Shown piece by piece: positions 36,038-44,384 of a stretch of 64,000 nucleotides of DNA (the stretch's first letter is position 1; every line of letters begins with the position of its first letter). Location of the stretch: NCBI RefSeq assembly GCF_000243315.1, contig NZ_JH597770.1, positions 126,694 to 190,693 of the forward strand. The letters are read 5' to 3'. The stretch is from Metallosphaera yellowstonensis MK1. Its GTDB lineage: Archaea > Thermoproteota > Thermoprotei_A > Sulfolobales > Sulfolobaceae. A model generated the notes under the pieces. It saw nothing but the letters and a program-made list of their open reading frames with translations, did no database searches and had not been told where the DNA came from. The position numbers and the translations under genes were made by a program.

Positions 36038-36484
36038 ATGACCTTCTGGCTAGTACCAATTCAAGAGGACATGTGGGATAATATCCAGTATGATGGCGTT
36101 TACGGTTACAAAAGTAATCTAAGCAAGTATATCAAACAGGGGGATGATCTCATCTTTTACGTAAGTAAATATTATGCCACGAGATATGGTGGAAAAATCG
36201 TTGGCATCGGTAAGGTGGTCTCGGAGTGGTACTATGACGATACACCGTTGTACCCTGAGGAGAAGGTGAGGAACAGGGCTTTATTCCCTCACAGGGTTAA
36301 AGTTGAAGTCTGGATAACTGGGGCGTGTGACGTTAAGTCCCTCATAGGTAAGGTCAAATTTGTGGAGGACGTAGTCCAACTCCCGAAATATCTCAGAAAC
36401 GCCCCAGCCAATTTGGGGAGACCTATCCCAGACTTTGACGCCAAGATCATTGAGGAGTGCTTAAGACAAACCATGTATGATTAG
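36038..36484 (+). CDS. EVE-domain protein
   Basis: A 148-residue EVE (PUA-like) domain, which binds modified bases in DNA or RNA. It begins TFWLVPIQEDMWDNIQYDG and has the family's GDDLIFYVSKYYATRYGG (about residues 35-52), GKIVGIGKVVSEWYYDD and the C-terminal LRNAPANLGRPIP. Aromatic residues that form the base pocket are present. Some EVE proteins belong to anti-phage systems, but no restriction genes lie nearby. Monocistronic. Confidence 0.8.
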   Translation: MTFWLVPIQEDMWDNIQYDGVYGYKSNLSKYIKQGDDLIFYVSKYYATRYGGKIVGIGKVVSEWYYDDTPLYPEEKVRNRALFPHRVKVEVWITGACDVKSLIGKVKFVEDVVQLPKYLRNAPANLGRPIPDFDAKIIEECLRQTMYD

Positions 36485-36695
36485 TCGAGAGACGATCAGA
36501 AGTCGAAGTTTCCTGGGTTTGTAGTGCTTAACTCTTTACTGGATAGATCTCTCGCAACCAGGTTAGGTATCAACACATTCCACTGGGACGTCAAGAATAT
36601 AGTGGAGTTCTCCTCTCCAGCGACACGTAATCTGACATGGTAACAAAAACTTAACAAATAAATGACAAGAATAATAAAGCAATAAAGCTTAATTG

Positions 36696-36941
36696 TTAAC
36701 TTCTTTTTGAACCTATCAAAAGACACTCTTCTACTTCTTTCAAAAGCTCCTGAGGATCCACACCGATTAAACGGGAAGATGGAAGCTTCAGATTCGCTAA
36801 ATCCCTCTCAGCCTCCACGACTTCTTCTTCTTCACCAAAGAAGTCCCCTGTCACTTCCACCCTTTTTATCTCATTTTCTATGTAAACTCTCAATATCACA
36901 GTCTTCCCAGCCCTCGATCTAAATATTCTCTCACAAATCAT
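36696..36941 (-). CDS. lplB: Lipoate-protein ligase accessory subunit LplB
   Basis: An 81-residue protein that corresponds to the C-terminal accessory domain of lipoate ligases, encoded separately as in Thermoplasma LplB. It begins MICERIFRSRAGKTVILRVY and carries VEVTGDFFGEEEEVVEAE, the beta-hairpin and acidic helix of that domain; compare ISGDFFVMSP in the one-piece ligase at 15025. It starts immediately after the LplA stop, so they are coupled. Needed for lipoate activation in bipartite ligases. Confidence 0.82.
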   Translation of the reverse strand: MICERIFRSRAGKTVILRVYIENEIKRVEVTGDFFGEEEEVVEAERDLANLKLPSSRLIGVDPQELLKEVEECLLIGSKRS

Positions 36942-37664
36942 TTACCTCACGTAGGTCCACTTATCGTTAGTATATTTATATTCGAACCGTTTCGCTAGAT
37001 CTATCTCCAAGTCGCTGAGTTCCCCATCTTTCAGCGAGAACACCGAGGAGAAACCTTTAAGCAACGCCTCTAAGACCTCATCTCTCGTGACCTCTCTGCC
37101 CAAAATTAGGGAGATCGTGGAGACCCTGGAGGTTGGGGACCCCCTGGCCAACTCTTTAGGCTTGGGAACCTTAATCACAGACATGAGCGAAAGGTCTGTG
37201 GAAAACATGAAAGTGCCGTGCACTATAACCCCGTTTCCGCTCTGGGCTCCAGCCATTCCCACAACCTTCTTCCCCTCCACTACTACGTCGTTTATTGGCG
37301 TAAATTCTCCCCTGAGTCCGAACTCCCCTATCGCCCTCACTAGAGCTTTTCCTGCTAACTCATATGCCTTCATCATGTCCGCATTTCTCAGCGCAATGGT
37401 CCAGGTTATCTCTCCTCTCTCGTCGTGAAGTGCCGGACCTCCCCCAGTGAACCTCCGAATTAGAGGTAACTTTAGTTCCCTTAATTTCTCGGTATTCACC
37501 CAATCATTGACAGCCAAAAATCTGCCTAAGCTTAACGTGGTGGGAGAGAAGTTCCAGAGCCTTAATGTCTCTTCACTTATTCCTCTGGAGACGAGTACTA
37601 GCATCACCTCATCCAAGGCCATCTGTCTAGAACCAGGAGAACCTTCCTCAATTATCAACCTCAA
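36942..37664 (-). CDS. lplA: Lipoate-protein ligase catalytic subunit LplA (bipartite type)
   Basis: A 240-residue catalytic subunit. Seen: GSPGSRQMALDEVMLVLV (about residues 8-25), PLIRRFTGGGPALHDERGE (about 67-85, RR..GGG motif), KKVVGMAGAQSGNGVIVHG with the conserved lysine (about 132-150). It lacks the C-terminal domain, which is the next gene. I choose the TTG at 37664 because a reading from 37712 would overlap the LipS gene by 65 bases; the TTG leaves a 17-base overlap. Together with LplB and the two radical SAM genes this is the archaeal lipoate assembly set. Confidence 0.85.
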   Translation of the reverse strand: MRLIIEEGSPGSRQMALDEVMLVLVSRGISEETLRLWNFSPTTLSLGRFLAVNDWVNTEKLRELKLPLIRRFTGGGPALHDERGEITWTIALRNADMMKAYELAGKALVRAIGEFGLRGEFTPINDVVVEGKKVVGMAGAQSGNGVIVHGTFMFSTDLSLMSVIKVPKPKELARGSPTSRVSTISLILGREVTRDEVLEALLKGFSSVFSLKDGELSDLEIDLAKRFEYKYTNDKWTYVR

Positions 37665-38502
37665 TTTTGAATCCCTCCAAGTACTTTTCGGGAAGACTAC
37701 AACACGCATCATACATAGGTAATCTAAATTCCCTTTGAACCTTGTGATGAGGATTAGCTATTCTGTCTACAAGATTCCTCTCAATCACTGCCCTATCCAG
37801 CTTTTCCTTAAGGTGGTAGGGTCGCATACATCCTAAACTTACCTTCCCAGCCATCAGTTTTGAGCCTAAAGTTATATCCTCCAGAACTTCATCGAAGTTT
37901 ACAGAGAGCTTGAACGAAGGGGTACCAGGAGTCGGCACCAACACGAGGAAGTTCAGGAGATAAGGTTTTAAGGATGACGCAAGAGTTATGGCTTCTTTGA
38001 GGTCCTCTTTTGAGTCCCCAGGCATACCTGTAATTATGTGAGGGACGATATATTCTGGTCCCTCCTCAATCAGGTACTCTAGAACTCTGATGTAGTCCTC
38101 TCTCTCAGCCCTAACGCCCTTGGCGGAGAACGCAGCCTTCGTATAGGCAAACTCGTAGTCCACCATGTCCACAGCATCTCTCATGAGGGTTATTGTGTAC
38201 CTATCCAGAAGGCCTGGATGGACGTTGAATATGACTCCCAGCTCCCTTTTCAGAGCTTTCATCACACTGAGGTATCTCGCCAAGGGAAGTCTTCCTTGAG
38301 CGTCGAAACCACCACTGACCAGGAATCCTCTGGCTCCGTCCCTGTACATCCTCCTGACAGCCTTCTCAAACGACTCTGGAGTCATGGCCTCAGTCATGGA
38401 GGCTATGTACTTTGACCCGCAATAGAAACAGTTCAGAGAGCAGTGACCTCCAGTTATACTGAGGGTTGCGAATAATTGCCTGGTGGTAAACCCCTTAATC
38501 AC
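37648..38502 (-). CDS. lipS2: Radical SAM lipoyl synthase component, LipS2-like
   Basis: A 284-residue radical SAM enzyme. The cluster motif is GGHCSLNCFYCGSKY (cysteines at about 21, 25 and 28), followed by GFLVSGGFDAQGRLPL (about 59-74), VHPGLLD, HIITGMPGDSKED and, near the C-terminus, the paired cysteines in YDACCSLPEKYLEGF. Such a C-terminal cysteine set would hold the sulfur-donor cluster. In archaea two such proteins, LipS1 and LipS2, together insert sulfur at C6 and C8 of octanoyl groups. Assignment to LipS2 rather than LipS1 rests on gene order and is tentative. It overlaps the upstream gene by 8 bases. Confidence 0.8.
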   Translation of the reverse strand: MIKGFTTRQLFATLSITGGHCSLNCFYCGSKYIASMTEAMTPESFEKAVRRMYRDGARGFLVSGGFDAQGRLPLARYLSVMKALKRELGVIFNVHPGLLDRYTITLMRDAVDMVDYEFAYTKAAFSAKGVRAEREDYIRVLEYLIEEGPEYIVPHIITGMPGDSKEDLKEAITLASSLKPYLLNFLVLVPTPGTPSFKLSVNFDEVLEDITLGSKLMAGKVSLGCMRPYHLKEKLDRAVIERNLVDRIANPHHKVQREFRLPMYDACCSLPEKYLEGFKIEVDN

Positions 38503-39301
38503 TTCTCCTCACCAGTGCGGGCACATTGTAAGGCTCCTTTAAGGGATCTTCGTTATAGAAAGGTCTGTCACAGGAAGGACAACCTGAAGTAAAATAGGCC
38601 TCCTCTTTACCTTCCCTTCCATGGGATAGCCTAAACCTGATGTCCTGGATCTCTCTGTACTCCTTGAGTGAGGGTCTAGGCCAATGCTCCATAGGGGTTC
38701 CCTTAACTGGCGTGAAGGCGAAGAGGGCCACTTCTGCTCCCCAGGAATAGATTTGCTTCATTAACTCGACGAACTCCTCCCTCTTCTCCCCCATACCATA
38801 AACTAGGTGAACGTAAACCCTCCTTTTCCCAAAGATTTGAATGGCCTCCTTTATGAACCTCACGTACTCCTGAAAGCTGAAGGGTTTTGAAACTTTTTCC
38901 CAATTACTTTCAGTGGTATCCAATCCTACGCCTAGGTAATCCACACCGATCTTTCTAAACTGGTTCAAATACTCAACGTCTATAGGTACAACGGTCAGAG
39001 ATTTCCCTTTGACGTTGACGATCCTCAATATCTGTAGTGCCTCCTCTTCGAAGCGATCCTTAACGACTGTCTGCAGGCAAAACCTGTAAAACGGAGTCAA
39101 CTTGTCCTTTATTTCCTCCAGATTCACAGGGAACCACTTCACCCTCGATAAATACCTTTTGTCTGCACTATTCCATAGAGACTGAGAGCAGAACTTGCAA
39201 AAGCTCTTACAACCCCCCAACATTAGGGCGTAGGCTGTCCTTGAGTAAATGGAACCCTTAGTTATCGCATAATACGTTCCAGACGATAATAGGACCTCCA
39301 C
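38495..39301 (-). CDS. lipS1: Radical SAM lipoyl synthase component, LipS1-like
   Basis: A 268-residue radical SAM protein. The cluster motif is GGCKSFCKFCSQSLW (cysteines at about 31, 35 and 38); a second cysteine set sits in TSGCPSCDRPFYNEDP near the C-terminus (about 240-243). The middle barrel shows VDYLGVGLDTTESNWEKV and VYVHLVYGMGEKREEF. It is the first gene of a four-gene operon ending with LplB. The start is a GTG 26 bases after a TTTTAAATTT box, hence leaderless. It overlaps the next gene by 8 bases. Confidence 0.8.
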   Translation of the reverse strand: MEVLLSSGTYYAITKGSIYSRTAYALMLGGCKSFCKFCSQSLWNSADKRYLSRVKWFPVNLEEIKDKLTPFYRFCLQTVVKDRFEEEALQILRIVNVKGKSLTVVPIDVEYLNQFRKIGVDYLGVGLDTTESNWEKVSKPFSFQEYVRFIKEAIQIFGKRRVYVHLVYGMGEKREEFVELMKQIYSWGAEVALFAFTPVKGTPMEHWPRPSLKEYREIQDIRFRLSHGREGKEEAYFTSGCPSCDRPFYNEDPLKEPYNVPALVRRSD

Positions 39302-39322
39302 AATGGAATATGCCAGAAGGTG

Positions 39323-39333
39323 ATTTTAAATTT
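39323..39333 (-). promoter_or_regulatory. TATA box of the lipoate operon
   Basis: AAATTTAAAAT on the minus strand, centred 26 bases before the GTG at 39301; the only promoter seen for the four lipoate genes. Confidence 0.55.
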
Positions 39334-39416
39334 CCCTCACTAATATCTTATTAGAAATGTTTAAACTTAAACTAGGGCTTGCTTAAAAAGTCCAGCATGA
39401 CTGTAAACGAGGAAAT

Positions 39417-40397
39417 ATGAGAGTACTAGTCTTAGGGGGAGGATTCGCTGGACTATCATCGTTAGCTGAGAACAGGGAAGCGATAGTCCTGGACTCCAAA
39501 GAGTATTTCCTCCTAACTCACAGATTGGCTGACGTAATAGAGACGGGAAATCCTTCTATCGCTGCCGTGCCTTACTCAAGCAAGGTATTGAGGACAAAGG
39601 TGCTAAAGGTAAACTTCAAGGAGAAGGTTGTGGTCACTGATAAGGGGAGTCTTAGTTATGATAAACTGATTATATCCATGGGGTACGAACAGGATCTGAG
39701 GTTCGGCAAATCTGTACAAAAATTGGAGACTCTCGAGGATGCCATCTCCATCAGGGCTAAGCTTACTAAGGCTAAGAGAGTCGCGATTTTAGGAGGAGGG
39801 ACTTTAGGTGTAGAACTAGCTGGAGTGATTCAGGAGATGGGGAAGAAGGTTACTTTGGTGGAGTATCAGAACAGACTTCTATCCTTCATGAGTAAGGAAT
39901 CTTCCGATTTCGCGTTCTCAAAATTAAGGGGAATGGGAGTTGAGGTAATGTTAGGAACTAAGGTTGAGGGAGTTGAGGAGGGGAAGGTCATAACCAATAG
40001 GGGGGAAATAGATGCCGACCTAATCATAGCTGCGGCAGGCTTCAGAGGTCCCAAGATCATAGAAGAATGGGGACTAACAAACAAGAACTGGAGGATGTTA
40101 GTTGACGATTATTTGAGGTCGATCGATTTTGATGACGTCTATGGTGCAGGCGATTGCATGACGACTAAGAGTTTCGTCCCAATGTCTGCCCAGGTAGCCG
40201 TGCAATCTGGAAGGACAGCTATGCTCAACGCGATGGGCAGGGAGGAGAAGTTCCAGTATAGACAAATGGCTGTGATCCTAAGGGTCGGGAGGGAATATTT
40301 TGGTGATTTCATGGGGAAGTTCGTTAAGGGATCCTTGGCGGAACTGGCCAAGAGATACGGAATCTATAGGGCTATCAAATTGGTGGAATCCGTTTAA
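39417..40397 (+). CDS. FAD-dependent NADH/sulfide dehydrogenase-like oxidoreductase
   Basis: A 326-residue two-dinucleotide-fold flavoprotein of the NDH-2/sulfide-quinone reductase group. FAD site: RVLVLGGGFAGLSSLAE (residues 2-18); NAD(P) site: VAILGGGTLGVELAGVIQEM (about 122-141); second FAD contact: DDVYGAGDCMTTKSF (about 240-254). The paired cysteines of sulfide-quinone reductases are not seen, favouring NDH-2-like electron entry into the quinone pool. Shorter than bacterial NDH-2 (about 400), lacking much of the C-terminal membrane anchor. Its last 23 bases overlap the convergent TusA-like gene. Confidence 0.82.
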   Translation: MRVLVLGGGFAGLSSLAENREAIVLDSKEYFLLTHRLADVIETGNPSIAAVPYSSKVLRTKVLKVNFKEKVVVTDKGSLSYDKLIISMGYEQDLRFGKSVQKLETLEDAISIRAKLTKAKRVAILGGGTLGVELAGVIQEMGKKVTLVEYQNRLLSFMSKESSDFAFSKLRGMGVEVMLGTKVEGVEEGKVITNRGEIDADLIIAAAGFRGPKIIEEWGLTNKNWRMLVDDYLRSIDFDDVYGAGDCMTTKSFVPMSAQVAVQSGRTAMLNAMGREEKFQYRQMAVILRVGREYFGDFMGKFVKGSLAELAKRYGIYRAIKLVESV

Positions 40398-40602
40398 TCC
40401 CAGTGACTAGATAGGAGTCCCCTTCAATTATAATCTTATATTCGACATTGAAATTAATCAAGAGTGGTATGATATCTCTTTCTATTATCGTTCGGTCATC
40501 TGTCCTTATTTTTAGTTCCTCCCCATATCCCAATTTGCGTAGGGCGGAGTGAAGGGTGAGTTGTGGGACTGCGCAACAGAGACCGGTAAGATCGAGCTCC
40601 AT
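40375..40602 (-). CDS. TusA-like sulfur-carrier protein
   Basis: A 75-residue TusA/SirA-fold protein. The start ELDLTGLCCAVPQLTLHSAL follows TusA up to the active site, where the usual CPxP reads CAVP (second cysteine of CC at residue 10). The second half KIRTDDRTIIERDIIPLL keeps the DD....DI pattern. TusA carries persulfide sulfur from desulfurases or rhodaneses to tRNA thiolation and sulfur oxidation. Lack of the first proline could slow cysteine activation. It lies near the lipoate and flavoprotein genes, an interesting sulfur neighbourhood. Confidence 0.78.
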   Translation of the reverse strand: MELDLTGLCCAVPQLTLHSALRKLGYGEELKIRTDDRTIIERDIIPLLINFNVEYKIIIEGDSYLVTGIKRIPPI

Positions 40603-40639
40603 CCAGAGATCTTCTCCTCACGAGAGAAAAACTTTTCCC

Positions 40640-41281
40640 TCATTCAATCATTTCAACTTCCTTGAGACTCCTCACTTTCCTTACCTTTATATCGTCGTAG
40701 AAGTTGAACCTATCCAGGAGTACTCCGTCCACATATGCCCTCTTGGCACCCAAGTAATCCAGTTCGTATATATCCCCAATGTGGATTACGGGGAATCCAC
40801 TATATCTAGTAGCGTACCAAAATATTTTGGGATGTGGTTTGACTATTCCTACGCTATATGATGCTACCACTGCATCGACGTACTTTAATATGCCCAATTC
40901 TTCGACAACTTTAACCATTCTTCTGGTCGCATTAGTGACTAGAACTACACGTATCCCTTCTGATTTACACCTCTCCAAAAAATCCACAGCGTCATCGTAC
41001 AGGTACCACTCTGAGGGAAAGTAATTTCCTTGAAGATCCTTCAATATCTCGCCTCGAGGAGGCAGGCCTAGTTCGTATAGGACTTCCCTTAGATCAACGG
41101 GATTTAGCCCGATCTCATTTGGAAAATTAGATTTCCCCATGGATTTCACGAGAGCCCTGAAAACCTCCTTGGGAGTCCTATCGTAGCCCCAGTCCTTGAG
41201 TATTTCCCTAATCCTCTCGTAGGCTAGAGGTCTGAAGCCGACTAGGGTCTCACCGACATCTAGGAGAACATTTGAAGTCAT
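40640..41281 (-). CDS. HAD-superfamily hydrolase
   Basis: A 213-residue HAD phosphatase-like protein. Motif I is VLLDVGETL (Asp at residue 8): the nucleophile is kept but the usual second Asp (D+2) is glycine. Motif II is VLVTNAT (about 113-119), motif III the lysine in GIVKPHPKIF (about 144-153), motif IV IHIGDIYELDYLGA. Small helical cap at about 15-90. Without the D+2 acid, phosphatase activity may be weak; a regulatory or haloacid-type function is possible. Starts 321 bases from neither neighbour promoter shown; its upstream gap holds a TTTAGATTTAAG stretch. Confidence 0.8.
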   Translation of the reverse strand: MTSNVLLDVGETLVGFRPLAYERIREILKDWGYDRTPKEVFRALVKSMGKSNFPNEIGLNPVDLREVLYELGLPPRGEILKDLQGNYFPSEWYLYDDAVDFLERCKSEGIRVVLVTNATRRMVKVVEELGILKYVDAVVASYSVGIVKPHPKIFWYATRYSGFPVIHIGDIYELDYLGAKRAYVDGVLLDRFNFYDDIKVRKVRSLKEVEMIE

Positions 41282-41335
41282 GTATCAAAAAAGAGCTATT
41301 TAGATTTAAGTATTGACAACGATTAACTATATAGA

Positions 41336-42727
41336 TTATTTAGCTTCTTCTACTACTACCTTATCCTGGGAGGCCTCCTCTAGGCTCTTCAGCTTGGGTT
41401 CCTTTATGGCTACTATCGTTAGTACTGCCCCTATCACACTCAACACGGCGAGCATCTCTAGAACCCCCTTTATCCCTATGCTATAAAGCAATTCACCGAA
41501 GAAGAACGTTGATATAGCGGCGCCGGTCTTTCCTGCAGCTGCGGATATTCCGTGGCCGGTGGTCCTATAGCTAGTGGGGTAAACCTCTGAGGGTATCACG
41601 AATGTTGTGGTGTTGGGACCAAAGTCTATGAAGAAGTAGGACAGAACGTACAGGGCAAAGGCCATCTGAGTAGGGATGAGGAAACCAGTAACCTTTGTGC
41701 CACTAGTGATCATGACAAAGGCTACGATGGCATATAAGATAGCCATAACTATGAAGCCTTGGGTCTGTATTAGTTTTCTGCCCAGTCTATCCATCAAAGC
41801 AACCGCTGTGAAATAACCAAAGAATCCTACCATGAATGGGATTCCGGCATAGATTATCTCTGTTCCTACCGAACTTGGTTTTCCTAGAAGAGAGCTCACT
41901 ATGGGACCTGAGTATATTCCTGTACCATATAACGCCGCATCCACCAGAAACCATGAGCCTGCAGTACCAATGAGGAGGGCCCAATACTTGGAGAAGAATT
42001 CGCCTATGCTCATCCTTTCCACTTTCACTTTAGCGGGCGCAGTTACGGACTCTGACAATACAAAGGACACCGCCTTAGTTAACTGTTCAGTGTCGCCCTT
42101 GAGTGCTGCATATCTGGGAGTCTCGGGCACCTTTCTCCTCAGATATATCACGGTGGCTGCTGGTATTGCACCCACTAAAGCCATAACTCTCCACGCGAGA
42201 TCTGGAGGGAGAGTAAACGCCGATATAGCACCGACTGCAACAGCTACTACACTACCTACCCCTTGATTAGCGAAGACTAACGCTACGAGTTTTCCCCTAT
42301 CCTTGACGTTAGCGTACTCACTCATTATCGTAGCAGATATGGGATAATCTCCCCCGATTCCGAATCCGACTATTGTTCTAAAGATGATCAGCCACAGAAT
42401 GTTGGGAGAGAGGGCAGACAGGATCGCCCCAGCTGTTAGTAAAGACGCCTCAACCCCGTAGACTTTCTTTCTCCCTATCAAGTCCCCCAGTACCCCAAAG
42501 AACAGTTGACCAACTACGGCGGAGAATATGGCCGACGACGTCAGCAAACCAGTGTACAGGGGGTTCAGGACGAACCCTGGTAGCTTATATGCTGAGAAAA
42601 TATCAAGTATAGCCCCTATAATGAATAAATCGTAGGCATCAGTGAAAAATCCCATACCAGAGGTGTACCAGATCTTTATGTGATTGAAGTTCAATCTGGT
42701 GCTGTCCAATCCTTTGAAAGGTTCCAT
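41336..42727 (-). CDS. MFS transporter, PHS phosphate-type
   Basis: A 463-residue, 12-span major facilitator. The start has YTSGMGFFTDAYDLFIIGAI, then GVLGDLIGRKKVYG (about residues 79-92, the MFS loop 2-3 motif) and GFGIGGDYPISATIMSEYA (about 121-139), the signature of the phosphate:proton symporter (PHS) branch. The second half has MDRLGRKLIQ. It probably takes up phosphate or an organic acid with protons. The long C-terminal tail is charged (EASQDKVVVEEAK). Monocistronic. Confidence 0.82.
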   Translation of the reverse strand: MEPFKGLDSTRLNFNHIKIWYTSGMGFFTDAYDLFIIGAILDIFSAYKLPGFVLNPLYTGLLTSSAIFSAVVGQLFFGVLGDLIGRKKVYGVEASLLTAGAILSALSPNILWLIIFRTIVGFGIGGDYPISATIMSEYANVKDRGKLVALVFANQGVGSVVAVAVGAISAFTLPPDLAWRVMALVGAIPAATVIYLRRKVPETPRYAALKGDTEQLTKAVSFVLSESVTAPAKVKVERMSIGEFFSKYWALLIGTAGSWFLVDAALYGTGIYSGPIVSSLLGKPSSVGTEIIYAGIPFMVGFFGYFTAVALMDRLGRKLIQTQGFIVMAILYAIVAFVMITSGTKVTGFLIPTQMAFALYVLSYFFIDFGPNTTTFVIPSEVYPTSYRTTGHGISAAAGKTGAAISTFFFGELLYSIGIKGVLEMLAVLSVIGAVLTIVAIKEPKLKSLEEASQDKVVVEEAK

Positions 42728-42886
42728 TGGTGTTCAAGCTTGAATCATTGGGCTTTCTTAAAACTTTTACCCATATATTCTACGGAATCTATATGGTACT
42801 ATATAGGCTATAGTTATTCTCACGAGATCACGTGAAATCTAACATCTTCTTAAGAATATTATATGGGGAGCCAAGACCTCAAAGAT

Positions 42887-42896
42887 TAATTTTAAA
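42887..42896 (+). promoter_or_regulatory. TATA box for the gene at 42922
   Basis: TAATTTTAAA centred 28 bases before the ATG at 42922; supports that start over an in-frame GTG at 42832. Confidence 0.5.
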
Positions 42897-42921
42897 CCTT
42901 TCTCTTCGTGTAGGTAAAGGT

Positions 42922-43542
42922 ATGGACGTAGGAGTACTATTAGCGTCTCTTCTCATGGGGACATTGGAGCTCTCTGAAGCAGGAGCGGTATCGGCAATTT
43001 ACGCGGCAGCTTACGAATCCTGGAAACCCTACGGCTATGCCCTAATAGGAGTATGTTTGGTGCTCGTTCCAACTTTCACTTTGGGAAAGTTGATAGCCCT
43101 TCTGCCTATAAATTACGTCCTGATAGTAGGAGCTATTTTGCTTGCTTACTTTGGCTTCAAACTCCTGAGGAGTGCTAGGAGGTCCTTCAAAGGAATAAAG
43201 AGAGCTCATGAGGAGAGAGAAGGGATGGGAGTCGTGTTGACCGTGGCCATTACGGAAGCTCTAGAGGATGTCCTCGTCATTTTGGCACTGATTCCTCAAA
43301 GCTACTCTTCAGCCCTTGTGGGTACTGGGCTGGCTGCGGTCTTAGTCCTGGGTTTGACGGGAGCCCTGAAAAGTAGGATAGCTAGGATCAGGCTACCACA
43401 TCTCAAATTCTTTCTCTCATCCCTCCTTTTTTCCTTGGCCTCCCTTTGGGCATTGGAAGTTCTCTTAGGAGTTTCTGAAGTCTTGTTCCTGCCTCTGCTC
43501 CTCTTATTCTTGGCTGTGAACTACCTTATAATAAAGGTGTAG
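42922..43542 (+). CDS. Hypothetical multispan membrane protein
   Basis: A 206-residue protein with about six spans and a polar loop in the middle (ARRSFKGIKRAHEEREG). The first span is MDVGVLLASLLMGTLELSEA and carries two conserved-looking acidic residues; a second acidic pair is in AITEALEDVLVILAL, an internal-repeat layout like that of TMEM165/GDT1-type or TerC-type cation transporters. That resemblance is only structural. I start at the ATG at 42922. Co-directional with the DMT transporter gene 6 bases downstream. Confidence 0.6.
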   Translation: MDVGVLLASLLMGTLELSEAGAVSAIYAAAYESWKPYGYALIGVCLVLVPTFTLGKLIALLPINYVLIVGAILLAYFGFKLLRSARRSFKGIKRAHEEREGMGVVLTVAITEALEDVLVILALIPQSYSSALVGTGLAAVLVLGLTGALKSRIARIRLPHLKFFLSSLLFSLASLWALEVLLGVSEVLFLPLLLLFLAVNYLIIKV

Positions 43543-43548
43543 GCCCGC

Positions 43549-44379
43549 ATGAGGCTGACCAGTGGGTTCCGCGACCTGATGATAGCGTCGCTCCTATGGG
43601 GCACAATAGGGATAGCAGTGCAGTTAGCCTACAGAGACGGTGGATCCTCATACGGCATAGTTTTTTACAGGTCTCTTTTCTCCGCGATCCTCTCCATCTT
43701 TATTACAGATAAGAGTAAACTGCTCACAGTTAAGGCGGTAGCTTTGGGTGTGATAGCGGGGATCTTTTACGAGATATATGCCTTCACAATCATTTACGAC
43801 GGGGCTCCTCTCTCATCGTTTCTTTTGTACACGGCCCCACTCTTCGTCTCGATTTTCGCCTTTTCTCTATTTGGCGAGAAAATAACGGTGACCAAGCTCC
43901 TGGCTTCATTACTGGTGGTGGGTAGTCTGTATCTCTCTTACCTGGGTACACCATCTATTCTTCAGGTACTGTGGGGTGTGGCCTCCGGTGCCTCTTACGC
44001 TGCATTAATCTCTGTTTCCAAATATCTTCAAACGAAACAAGTGACCGACTGGGACTTAGTGGGTGCACAATCCCTATGGTCTCTGATACCCGTCGGTTTA
44101 GCGGTTCCCTTCTTCAGGGAGGGATTGTTTAGCCTTGGTTCAATCTGGGGAGGAGCTTTCCTTTGCATTATTGGTACCATACTTCCTTACTATTTTTTCT
44201 ATAGAGGTGTCAGGGTGATGGATTCCACCATAGCTACCATAATATCTGCTCTAGAACCAGTCTTCACTACCCTTCTGGCCTATCCGATCCTTGGCCAATA
44301 TCTCACGCCACCAGAAATTCTTGGAGCGATACTGATCCTAGTGAGTTCCATATGGCTAGGAATAGACCGTAGGACATAG
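43549..44379 (+). CDS. EamA/DMT-superfamily transporter
   Basis: A 276-residue membrane protein with ten spans in two EamA repeats: first repeat SLLWGTIGIAVQLAYRDGGS (residues 14-33) through VGSLYLSYLG, second repeat from LWGVASGASYAALISVSKYL (about 145-164) to the final LEPVFTTLLAYPILGQYL and ILGAILILVSSIWLG. DMT transporters export metabolites or drugs. Follows the previous gene by 6 bases, so probably co-transcribed. Convergent with the Pit-family gene, 5 bases away. Another DMT protein is encoded at 62609. Confidence 0.88.
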   Translation: MRLTSGFRDLMIASLLWGTIGIAVQLAYRDGGSSYGIVFYRSLFSAILSIFITDKSKLLTVKAVALGVIAGIFYEIYAFTIIYDGAPLSSFLLYTAPLFVSIFAFSLFGEKITVTKLLASLLVVGSLYLSYLGTPSILQVLWGVASGASYAALISVSKYLQTKQVTDWDLVGAQSLWSLIPVGLAVPFFREGLFSLGSIWGGAFLCIIGTILPYYFFYRGVRVMDSTIATIISALEPVFTTLLAYPILGQYLTPPEILGAILILVSSIWLGIDRRT

Positions 44380-44384
44380 TTCCA

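Noticed and set aside
36496..36726. A 76-codon minus-strand frame with a hydrophobic stretch
   Set aside because: It overlaps the end of lplB, has no promoter of its own, and its composition looks like intergenic AT-rich sequence.
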